From Rhodospirillaceae bacterium (GTDB taxonomy: Bacteria; Pseudomonadota; Alphaproteobacteria; Rhodospirillales; Rhodospirillaceae): a stretch of 64,000 nt of DNA. The notes beneath the pieces are model-generated. The model saw only the letters and a program-made list of their open reading frames with translations, did no database searches and was not told where the DNA came from. Positions within the stretch are counted from its first letter, which is position 1, and each line of letters opens with the position of its first letter. The position numbers and the translations under genes are program-made. This document shows positions 16,012-23,980 of this stretch, piece after piece. The stretch spans positions 31,755 to 95,754 of the forward strand of contig NSIP01000009.1 in the NCBI GenBank assembly GCA_002737725.1, read 5' to 3'.

Positions 16012-17507
16012 ATTTTTGCCATGGGCTTAATATTGGCGTTGAGACGGAAAAAATTAGACGGGTCGTATTTGGTTTTCAGCGCAACCAGGCGATCCAAATT
16101 GCCACCGAAGTTGCCACGCACGCGTTTTTCGCCATCATCCATCGCCGAGTTGATATAAAAGCCACCGCCGGTGAACGGGTCAATCACGTCCCAATATTTG
16201 CGGCCCCATTGCACGTAGGCGTCGCTGCCCTCGCGCACATCGCCATCAGCACCCACGTCGACATTATGCATAGCGGTGCGGTGCGGATAGGCCGTGGCGT
16301 CAGCAGGCACACGATTAATTGCGCCGCCCATCAGCAAGAACAGCGCATGCGAATTGTTCTGGGGTTGGTCCATGAAGTAATCGACTGTAGCGTCGATCAG
16401 TTTCGCCCGCGTCGGGCCTTCGATGGTGCCGAGCATGCCCGACTTGGCGTAGTGATAGCGGCCATGCCGCCCGCCCACATCGGCGATTTTTTGTAAGGCG
16501 ACATAGGGCATGGTGCCCGTGCGTTTTCCTTTCACGCTGCCGAAGGTGCCCAGGGTTTTGAGCGTAGCATCGGCCTTGTCGGGCGAACCCATGTAACTGC
16601 CCGAGACATTCACGCCCACTTCGCCTTTGCCATTCCGGCCCAGGCCTAAGGTGAGCCACAGCTCGTCGGGCGCGATGTTGGCGTAATCGAAATATGCGCG
16701 CAGCACTTGCTTGGCGTCGTTGGCACCATAGTTGAACGACGTTGTGGTCACGGCGGAGTCAAACGGGTGCAGTTGGAACTTGAACGAGGTAACAATGCCG
16801 AAGTTGCCGCCGCCACCGCGCACGCCCCAATATAAATCTTGGTTCTGATCTTTGTTGGCAGTCACCAGGCGTCCATCGGCGGTGAGGACTTGCACCTCCA
16901 GCACGTTATCCACGGCCATGCCGAATTGACGCTGCAAGCGGCCCATGCCACCGCCCAAGGTCAAACCACCCACGCCGGTATGCGAGACCACGCCAAATGT
17001 GCTGGCCAATCCGACCGCATACGCTGCCGCGTCCACGTCACCCAGCAGGCAGCCGCCGGCCACGCGCACGGTGCGGGCCTTGGCGTCTAACTCAACGCTG
17101 CGCAAACCGGTGAGATCGATCACCAGGCCGCGCTCGCAAACCGACTGCCCCGAAATGCTGTGCCCACCGCATTTCACAGCCGTCAGCAAGTTGTGATCGC
17201 GCCCAAAGGACACGGCGGCTTTCACGTCTTCCACGCTGGTACACTTGGCGATCAAGGCCGGGCGACGTTCAAACATCGCATTCCAAATTTTGCGCGCGTT
17301 GTTGTAGTCGGCGTCGGCGGGCGTCAGCACCGGTCCGGTCATGCTTTTCGAAAATGTCGCGATATCGGCATCACGCAGTGTGGCCTCGGCCCCGTCCAGC
17401 GTGACTACAGGTAAATCAGCAGCTCGTGCGCGCCCACCGGCGAATGAAATTGTTACGGCCGCCGCCGTGCCTGTTAAGGCGGATCGCCGATTGATGTTGA
17501 GCTGCAT
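16008..17507 (-). CDS. Exported FAD-linked oxidoreductase, berberine-bridge-enzyme type
   Basis: A 499-residue flavoenzyme of the PCMH/BBE family. The N-terminus MQLNINRRSALTGTAAAVTI is a Tat-type leader, cleaved near ARAAD. The FAD-binding domain shows VKCGGHSISGQS, in which the histidine is the usual covalent FAD site, then GGLTLGGGMGRLQRQFGM and YWGVRGGGGNFGIVTSF. The C-terminal BBE motif is LVALKTKYDPSNFFRLNANI. GGAG six bases upstream supports the ATG at 17507. It is coupled to the Tat-signal SDR, suggesting successive redox steps outside the cytoplasm; the substrate (often a sugar or aromatic alcohol in this family) is unknown. Confidence 0.92.
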   Translation of the reverse strand: MQLNINRRSALTGTAAAVTISFAGGRARAADLPVVTLDGAEATLRDADIATFSKSMTGPVLTPADADYNNARKIWNAMFERRPALIAKCTSVEDVKAAVSFGRDHNLLTAVKCGGHSISGQSVCERGLVIDLTGLRSVELDAKARTVRVAGGCLLGDVDAAAYAVGLASTFGVVSHTGVGGLTLGGGMGRLQRQFGMAVDNVLEVQVLTADGRLVTANKDQNQDLYWGVRGGGGNFGIVTSFKFQLHPFDSAVTTTSFNYGANDAKQVLRAYFDYANIAPDELWLTLGLGRNGKGEVGVNVSGSYMGSPDKADATLKTLGTFGSVKGKRTGTMPYVALQKIADVGGRHGRYHYAKSGMLGTIEGPTRAKLIDATVDYFMDQPQNNSHALFLLMGGAINRVPADATAYPHRTAMHNVDVGADGDVREGSDAYVQWGRKYWDVIDPFTGGGFYINSAMDDGEKRVRGNFGGNLDRLVALKTKYDPSNFFRLNANIKPMAKI

Positions 17508-17600
17508 GTGAGACTCCATTCTGATGCTCACACACTACACGTCACCTTCGCGCTTGACACGAGGGTCCAGGGTTACATGCTCGGCTGGTGATACGTGGCT

Positions 17601-17632
17601 CTGGATTACCCGGTCAAGCCGGGGAATGACAG
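17601..17632. repeat. Short dispersed repeat, second copy
   Basis: ctggattacccggtcaagcc followed by ggggaatgacagt is nearly identical to 13291-13322. The core CCCGGtcaaGCCGGG is a small hairpin. It fills the gap between uvrB and the divergent flavoprotein gene. Confidence 0.7.
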
Positions 17633-17642
17633 TAGAGGATGC

Positions 17643-19904
17643 TTACGGTCCCTGGCGTCTTTTAATCGGCCTCGGCGCGGCACCACTCTTTTTGCCTGCT
17701 AACCCATCCGCCAGCGGGCCGGGGGCGGGCATGGTGCGGCGTCCGGCCACAACCTTTTGCGATGATCCCGCTGTGCCGGGTTTGGCGCGTCCCGGTTTGG
17801 GGCGATCTTTCGGGAACGATGACTCAACGGAACTCTCGCCGCCACCCATGGCACCGTCAGTGCCGCCGTATTCCAGTTCCATTTTCTCCAACCGCTTGAT
17901 CTCGTCGCGTAATCGCGCGGCGACTTCAAACTCCAAATCGCCCGCCGCCGCGTGCATTTTCTTTTCCATGTCGACAATCGTGGCCCGCAAGTTGTGGCCC
18001 ATCATGTGCGCTTCTTCAGCCAAGCCCGTATCGATAGTCACATAGTCTTGCTCGTAGACGCTGCCCATGGCATCGCCAATTCTGGATCGCACACTTTCGG
18101 GTGTGATGTTGTTGGCAACATTAAATGCTTCCTGGAGCGCGCGGCGACGGCTGGTTTCGGCGATGGCACTGGTCAGCGATTTCGTCATGTTGTCGGCATA
18201 CAAAATCACGCGGCCATCGAGGTTACGCGCCGCGCGGCCAATGGTTTGCACGAGTGATGTATGCGAGCGCAGAAAGCCTTCTTTGTCTGCATCCAAAATC
18301 GCTACCAACGCGCATTCGGGAATATCCAAACCCTCGCGCAGCAGATTAATGCCGATGAGCACATCAAATGCACCGAGCCTGAGATCACGAATAATCTCAA
18401 TACGCTCAAGTGTCTCGATGTCCGAGTGCATGTAGCGCACACGGATCCCGGCCTCGTGCATGTATTCGGTCAAGTCTTCGGCCATGCGTTTGGTTAGCAC
18501 CGTCACCAACACGCGCATACCTTTGGCGGCAATGTCTTTACATTCGGCCAGCAGATCGTCGACCTGGGTGGACGCAGGCCGTACAATGCACGCCGGGTCA
18601 ATCAACCCTGTCGGGCGAATGACTTGCTCCACGAACACGCCCTGCACGCGCTCCAGCTCCCACGGGCCGGGCGTGGCCGAGACAAAAATGGTGTCCGGGC
18701 GCATCGCTTCCCATTCCTCGAACTTCAACGGGCGATTGTCGATGCACGAGGGCAAACGAAAGCCAAACTCTGACAATGTATTTTTGCGATTGAAATCACC
18801 GCGATACATGCCGCCAATTTGCGGCACGGCCACGTGGCTTTCGTCCACAAACAGCAGCGCATCCTGTGGCAGATATTCAAAGAGCGTCGGCGGTGGCTCG
18901 CCGGGTTTACGGCCTGTGAGATAGCGCGAATAGTTCTCGATACTTTTGCAGTGCCCAGTGGTCTCCAGCATTTCCAAATCAAACATGGTGCGCTGTTCCA
19001 GGCGCTGGGCTTCCAGCAACTTGCCTGCGCCGTGAAACGCCTCCAGCCGTTGTTTCAATTCCACTTTAATATGTTGCACGGCCTGCGACAGCGTTTGGCG
19101 CGGTGTCACGTAGTGGCTGCTGGGGTATACGGTAATTTCGGGCAGCGTGGCGGTCTTCTCGCCGGTCAGCGGATCAAACTCGGTGATGGCTTCAATGTCG
19201 TCGCCAAACAGCGACACTTTCCAGGCGCGGTCTTCGTAGTGGGCGGGGAAAATCTCCACGATATCCCCGCGCACACGGAAGGTGCCGCGCGAAAAATCCA
19301 TGTCGTTGCGCTTGTATTGTAGCGCCACCAGTTGTTTCAGCAATTCGGCGCGCGGCATCACCTGGCCAGGCTTCAGCTTGAACGTCATGCGCGAATAGGA
19401 TTCCACCGAGCCCAAGCCGTAAATGCAACTGACCGAGGCGACGATAATCACGTCGCGGCGTTCCAAAATTGCGCGCGTGGCCGAGTGACGCATGCGGTCG
19501 ATCTGCTCGTTGATAGACGAATCTTTCTCGATGTAGGTGTCGGTGCGCGGCACGTAGGCTTCAGGCTGGTAGTAGTCGTAATACGACACAAAATATTCCA
19601 CCGCGTTGTCGGGAAAGAACGACTTCATCTCGCCGTATAACTGGGCTGCGAGGGTTTTGTTCGGCGCCAGCACCAGGGCGGGCCGCCCCGTGCGTGCAAT
19701 CACCTGGGCCATGGTGAAGGTTTTGCCCGAGCCGGTGACGCCCAGCAGCACTTGGTCGCGCTCTTTGCCCTCCAGCGCCCTTAACAACGCCGCAATGGCT
19801 GTGGGCTGATCGCCCGCCGGCTCATAATCGCTGACAAGCTTAAACGGTACGCCCGCCAGGTTAGACGTATCGGGCCGGGTATACAGGGGCAGAATGATGG
19901 ACAT
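17643..19904 (-). CDS. uvrB: Excinuclease ABC subunit B
   Basis: DNA-damage recognition helicase of nucleotide excision repair, acting with UvrA and UvrC. The 753-residue protein contains Walker [11 protein letters not shown], the beta-hairpin [20 protein letters not shown] that inserts into DNA, the Walker B-like LLFVDESH, helicase motif [10 protein letters not shown], motif [11 protein letters not shown] and a C-terminal UVR motif ([19 protein letters not shown]). About 70 extra residues at the C-terminus are low-complexity and basic ([21 protein letters not shown]), as in many alphaproteobacteria. The gene is monocistronic. Confidence 0.98.
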   Translation of the reverse strand: MSIILPLYTRPDTSNLAGVPFKLVSDYEPAGDQPTAIAALLRALEGKERDQVLLGVTGSGKTFTMAQVIARTGRPALVLAPNKTLAAQLYGEMKSFFPDNAVEYFVSYYDYYQPEAYVPRTDTYIEKDSSINEQIDRMRHSATRAILERRDVIIVASVSCIYGLGSVESYSRMTFKLKPGQVMPRAELLKQLVALQYKRNDMDFSRGTFRVRGDIVEIFPAHYEDRAWKVSLFGDDIEAITEFDPLTGEKTATLPEITVYPSSHYVTPRQTLSQAVQHIKVELKQRLEAFHGAGKLLEAQRLEQRTMFDLEMLETTGHCKSIENYSRYLTGRKPGEPPPTLFEYLPQDALLFVDESHVAVPQIGGMYRGDFNRKNTLSEFGFRLPSCIDNRPLKFEEWEAMRPDTIFVSATPGPWELERVQGVFVEQVIRPTGLIDPACIVRPASTQVDDLLAECKDIAAKGMRVLVTVLTKRMAEDLTEYMHEAGIRVRYMHSDIETLERIEIIRDLRLGAFDVLIGINLLREGLDIPECALVAILDADKEGFLRSHTSLVQTIGRAARNLDGRVILYADNMTKSLTSAIAETSRRRALQEAFNVANNITPESVRSRIGDAMGSVYEQDYVTIDTGLAEEAHMMGHNLRATIVDMEKKMHAAAGDLEFEVAARLRDEIKRLEKMELEYGGTDGAMGGGESSVESSFPKDRPKPGRAKPGTAGSSQKVVAGRRTMPAPGPLADGLAGKKSGAAPRPIKRRQGP

Positions 19905-19990
19905 GGGAGGAAGATAATTCGCCGAGGCTTGTTATGCCACTAGATATGTGCGATCCGCCCATCGCCATACTCTCCGAACTGACGCCGAGC

Positions 19991-20350
19991 TACATCTTAC
20001 AGATGCTGGTGAAATTGGTGGTCACGCCCGAATTCTCATTCTCCACCTGATGTTGAATTTAGGCTGCGCTGTTTCCCGATAGCGCCACGTTGAGGTGGTA
20101 CTGGGTCGCCTTCGGCGTGAAGCCCGTTAAATCTTCGATATCGCTCATGGATAAGACGCCACTAGCATTGCCTGGCACATTGCGGAACGTCACGCCGCCC
20201 AAGCGTGATCCGGTCACGGAGTCATAGACATCGGCTGTGATGTTCGAGGTTTGCGCTTAGAGGCTGTGGAGCCCGATATAGCTGGGGTAAACATCTTCAA
20301 GCGATGAATGAACATTGATGGCCGTTAGCGAGTGAATCGCTGGAATACAA
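19991..20350 (-). pseudogene. Relic of an unidentified protein gene
   Basis: One minus-strand frame is protein-like across about 360 bp but has two internal stops. It reads NVHSSLEDVYPSYIGLHSL, a TAA, AQTSNITADVYDSVTGSRLG, VTFRNVPGNASG, DIEDLTGFTPKATQYHLNVA, another TAA, and a final VENENSGVTTNFTSICKM before TAG at 19991. The style (Thr/Ser/Asn-rich, beta-like) suggests the C-terminus of a secreted or phage-type structural protein, but no family is recognised. No N-terminus is found. It adjoins the AT-rich methyltransferase gene, so the interval may be a site of insertion and decay. Confidence 0.6.
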
Positions 20351-20361
20351 ATGTTACTTAA

Positions 20362-21297
20362 TTAGGCACGGCAAACGATAAACACAAAGTCACTTTTGAT
20401 TGTCTGATTTTTAATCAAGATATCCTCAATCGTACATATCATATCGATGAGCAGATTGTCGTAGTCAGATTCAGCATTAAAGTTTCCAGCAATGTCTTCA
20501 AGTAAAATTTGTAAAAGCGTTCCGCCAAAATCTATTTTTTCGATGATTTCAAAGCGGTCAGTGAGGATCTTCATAATTTCTGCCGATCGAACGGCTTCCG
20601 AGGGGTCGTAGCTGATCATTTGTTCGATTGTCGGGCGTGTAATTCTGTCCTTTTGTATCTCGCGATTGGCAACCGATGTTTTGTAAGCTGCCGGCAGGGT
20701 ATCAAGAATCGCGTTGGCGATCTCAAGTTGTTGATCTGTCCATTGGAAGCGAGTGGGGCCTATGAATTCATTCAGAACGAAAAGCCCGCCGGGCTTGAGC
20801 GATTCTTTAACTTGATCGAAGATATGTTCTAAACTTTCGAAATGATGCGCTGATTGGCTTGTGAAAACAGCATCATAAGTCTGGGGAGAGAGACGAATAG
20901 TGCTTATGTCACAGCACTCGTAGTGAATGCTCTGCGCCATGCCCATATTATGGGCTTCTTGCTTTGCGATTTTAATTGCACCGTCAGCGATATCAAAGGC
21001 GTCAATTTTTTGACTGATGCCAAGATAATGGGCGTGGCGTTCGAGGCCGCCCGCCCCGCACCCTAGCGAGGCCACTTTAGTAAATGGCTGAGCAGCGTAC
21101 TTGAGCTTAAAGTGTTCCAGCCAGTTTTTACTCTCAAAGCCACTGATTCTTTTGTTGATGTAGTTTTTTTCGACGCGCGGATGATTCATCCAACTCAAGT
21201 TCTTTCTGCGAAGCAGGTCCTCTGGGCTTGCTTTTTGCGACCATAAATCAATTGTCTTTTTTAATTCTCTCTCCGTGGCTTCGTTTGACATATTCAT
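20362..21297 (-). CDS. Class I SAM-dependent methyltransferase, AT-rich
   Basis: A 311-residue methyltransferase. Motif I is ASLGCGAGGLERHAHYLG, the acidic residue follows in IDAFDIADGAIKIAKQEA, and the later strand-4/5 elements are TYDAVFTSQSAHHFESLEHI and LKPGGLFVLNEFIGP. The N-terminal helical region (RELKKTIDLWSQKASPEDLL) and long C-terminal helices are typical of Methyltransf_11/25 enzymes acting on small molecules or glycans. The gene is visibly richer in A and T than its neighbours, which suggests acquisition. The start is uncertain: a TTG at 21321 is in frame, but the ATG at 21297 follows GAGAG. It begins a cluster of methyltransferases and glycosyltransferases. Confidence 0.85.
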   Translation of the reverse strand: MNMSNEATERELKKTIDLWSQKASPEDLLRRKNLSWMNHPRVEKNYINKRISGFESKNWLEHFKLKYAAQPFTKVASLGCGAGGLERHAHYLGISQKIDAFDIADGAIKIAKQEAHNMGMAQSIHYECCDISTIRLSPQTYDAVFTSQSAHHFESLEHIFDQVKESLKPGGLFVLNEFIGPTRFQWTDQQLEIANAILDTLPAAYKTSVANREIQKDRITRPTIEQMISYDPSEAVRSAEIMKILTDRFEIIEKIDFGGTLLQILLEDIAGNFNAESDYDNLLIDMICTIEDILIKNQTIKSDFVFIVCRA

Positions 21298-21497
21298 GCT
21301 CTCGGTAATGGTAAATTTCAAAAATAGATGTAACCTTCAGTTAAAACGTTTTTACTATGACGAGGCGCGGCCGGACCGACACCATGTTATCAAATTGTCG
21401 CATCGAAACAGTGTGGCATTTTGCAAGTAGGTGTCGCATTTTACGCGATTCTGATGCTCAGGATTTTCTAGCGCACTTTGACGTTTGCAATATACTC

Positions 21498-22208
21498 ATG
21501 CTACCCATGGTAGAAATGAAAGACAACATGAATGACCTTGTGCGGCGCTGCAATATGCAGCTGAGTGATCACGACCATCATTATATTGTGCTGAGTTTTC
21601 TGCACCGTTGGATGATCTCACGGGCGTTGCCAGTGGCGCATGGGACGTTGCTCGATTTTGGCGCGGGCGGTCAGCCGTATCGTGAGTTGTTTGAAACCAA
21701 AGTAGTGCGCTATGTGGCCGCCGATGTGTGCCCTATGCCAGGTCGTGCGCTGGACGTCACGCTCGAGGTTGATAAGCCCGTCCCTTTGGCGGACGGGGCG
21801 GTGAATACCATTCTTTCGTCACAGACGTTGGAGCACGTGTCCGATCCGAATTTCTATCTGCAAGAATGCCGCCGACTTTTGGCGCCCGATGGCTTTTTGA
21901 TTCTGACCGTGCCGATGCAGTGGCGCCATCATGAAACGCCCCACGACTACTTGCGCTTTACGCGTTTTGGCATCACCGCGCTGTTGCAGCGTGCAGGTTT
22001 TATTGTCGATCACCTCGATGGCACGGGCGGCGTGTATGCCCTGCTGGGCCAAATTTTGTTGAATACATTGAGTGAGCGCCGTGTGCATCGGCCATGGCTG
22101 TTTCGATTGATCAATCGCGCCGCACTGTGGCTCGACCGTCGCTATCCCGACCCTGAAGACACGATTAACTGGATGTGCATCGCGCACGTTGCCAAAGAAG
22201 TGCGTTAA
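21498..22208 (+). CDS. Class I SAM-dependent methyltransferase
   Basis: A 236-residue Methyltransf_11-type protein. Motif I is LLDFGAGGQPYRELF; next come VRYVAADVCPMPGRALDVTL, the motif-IV region VNTILSSQTLEHVSDPNFYL and LLAPDGFLILTVPMQWRHHE. The latter parts (HETPHDYLRFTRFGITALL) are common in methyltransferases of polysaccharide clusters. The start is not settled: ATG at 21498, 21507 and 21528 are in frame, and GAAAG precedes the last. Its stop overlaps the convergent glycosyltransferase stop by 4 bp, with no terminator between them. Confidence 0.85.
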   Translation: MLPMVEMKDNMNDLVRRCNMQLSDHDHHYIVLSFLHRWMISRALPVAHGTLLDFGAGGQPYRELFETKVVRYVAADVCPMPGRALDVTLEVDKPVPLADGAVNTILSSQTLEHVSDPNFYLQECRRLLAPDGFLILTVPMQWRHHETPHDYLRFTRFGITALLQRAGFIVDHLDGTGGVYALLGQILLNTLSERRVHRPWLFRLINRAALWLDRRYPDPEDTINWMCIAHVAKEVR

Positions 22209-23968
22209 CTTTTCGGCTGCTGTTCTTGATCAATCCCGACATAGCAATTTGTGGGAAATTGCGCTGATGATCCTGGGGCAACGGCGCCCAGATCAAACTC
22301 AGCCGTCACGCCGTCTTTGCCACTCACACGCATTTTTAAATCATTGCGATCGAAAGGCTTGGTTAAGCTCACCACAAATCCAACATTGTCGGATGAAAAC
22401 GATACGCCCTGGCGCGCAAAACTAGCTTTAACATCCGGCCGGGGCAAAAAGCGTGTGGTGTGCGATAACACTTTGCTGTCGGCGAGAATTTCAATAAGCG
22501 CAGGCACGTCATTAGCAATCACGGCCCATCCGGCGATATATCCCTGACCTGTGCTCTGCTCGAGTTGCTCGAATAATCTGGCGGCTTGCGGGATTTGCGG
22601 TTTGTGGCTTGCGCCCAAATACTGTGCATAGATGGCCAGCAATTCATCGACATACTGCACAGACGATTTGGGCGGGCGGCAGTTCTGGCTGAGTTGCGCA
22701 ATCAAATTTGGCTCTGCCAGAAGTTTGGCAAACCCCTGCACCAATGCTTGAACGTTACCGGGCTCGAACAGCAACCCATTTTCGCCGTCGGTCACGGCTT
22801 CAGCGAGGCCAGGAAAATGCGAGGCAATCACCGGACGCTTGGCCGCCAGGGCCGAGTACACCACCAGCGGAGTATTCTCGTACCACAGCGACGGCACTAC
22901 AAGCAGATCAAACGTCGCAATAACATTGGCGACTTCGGCATTGGGGAATGTGCCGCAAAAATTGATGTTATCGGCCCCAGCGGCAATCGTGCGCAGGCGG
23001 GTTACATAGTCAGGGAAGTCCGCGAGGTTGCCATAAATTTTGAGACGCACTTTTGCGACGTCTAACTTGCGGAAGGCTTCAATCAAAACATGACAGCCTT
23101 TGTGCGGCGCCAACGTGCCAATAAAACCAATTGTCAGTACTCGTACGCCCAAAGGTTCAACAGTGCTGGCGTTATAGGCCTGCATATCGATTCCATAAGC
23201 CGACTGCGTAATACGTTTGGGCTCGACGCCATTAGCGGTCAACACGCCGGTCATCAGTTTCGTCGGCGAGATAATCCGGCATAGCCAGTTCAAGCGCTCT
23301 ACAACGAAAGGTCTTCGCCGCGACATGGCCGCAATCTCTGAACTCATGGGGTAGTTCGGCAAGATACCGTTTGCGGTTAGGCGCGTGGCCAATTCGACCG
23401 CCCAGTCGGGAACAAGTTTGCTCACGCGTTTCACAGCAGCCCCGCGCGTTAGCTCAGCCACGTGTCGCACGCAGTTACCACCGGTCGCCGAAGGGCCTGC
23501 GCACACCTTGCCGCCGGCGAGGAGCAACTGGCTTGTTGGGCAGACCGACCAAAAATCTGTCGGCGTGTAAAATGCAGGGATCGCGGCGCTGACCGTGGCG
23601 TCAATCAGTCCGCTACCCAGGCGGCTGAGGTGAAAGAAATGAACCAGGTCCGGTGCAAAACTTTCCAGCAATCCAGTGAAGTAGCGTGCCGTGAGCCTAT
23701 TGTCGTACTCAATTTCGGTAACGACCGCTTGCTCACCCATGGGCACATGGGCGTAATAAAAACGGTGAACCTTCATTCCATCAAGATCGTAAGTATCAAA
23801 ACGCTGGGCATCGGGTAGGTGTGTGCGGGCCGGAAAGCCGGTGAACACGCAAACCTCGTGACCAGCTTTGATCAGGGCTTGCGCAACGCTGTAGGTGAGA
23901 ATTTCTGTGCCGGAGAAATATTCGGGCAGAAATTGGTGAACGGTGAGAAGGATCTTCAAAGGATTCAC
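22205..23968 (-). CDS. Glycosyltransferase family 4 protein with C-terminal extension
   Basis: A 587-residue GT-B enzyme that presumably transfers a sugar to a surface glycan or lipid. The N-terminal Rossmann domain opens KILLTVHQFLPEYFSGTEIL; the C-terminal domain has IGFIGTLAPHKGCHVLIEAF, the nucleotide-sugar region VVPSLWYENTPLVVYSALAA and AVTDGENGLLFEPGNVQALV. Beyond about residue 440 an extra domain follows (YIAGWAVIANDVPALIEILA, LPRPDVKASFARQ), a beta-rich module seen appended to some glycosyltransferases. It lies 12 bp downstream of the 993-residue fusion gene, so the three minus-strand genes from 27801 to 22205 form an operon. Confidence 0.9.
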   Translation of the reverse strand: MNPLKILLTVHQFLPEYFSGTEILTYSVAQALIKAGHEVCVFTGFPARTHLPDAQRFDTYDLDGMKVHRFYYAHVPMGEQAVVTEIEYDNRLTARYFTGLLESFAPDLVHFFHLSRLGSGLIDATVSAAIPAFYTPTDFWSVCPTSQLLLAGGKVCAGPSATGGNCVRHVAELTRGAAVKRVSKLVPDWAVELATRLTANGILPNYPMSSEIAAMSRRRPFVVERLNWLCRIISPTKLMTGVLTANGVEPKRITQSAYGIDMQAYNASTVEPLGVRVLTIGFIGTLAPHKGCHVLIEAFRKLDVAKVRLKIYGNLADFPDYVTRLRTIAAGADNINFCGTFPNAEVANVIATFDLLVVPSLWYENTPLVVYSALAAKRPVIASHFPGLAEAVTDGENGLLFEPGNVQALVQGFAKLLAEPNLIAQLSQNCRPPKSSVQYVDELLAIYAQYLGASHKPQIPQAARLFEQLEQSTGQGYIAGWAVIANDVPALIEILADSKVLSHTTRFLPRPDVKASFARQGVSFSSDNVGFVVSLTKPFDRNDLKMRVSGKDGVTAEFDLGAVAPGSSAQFPTNCYVGIDQEQQPKS

Positions 23969-23980
23969 AAATTTCTGAAA

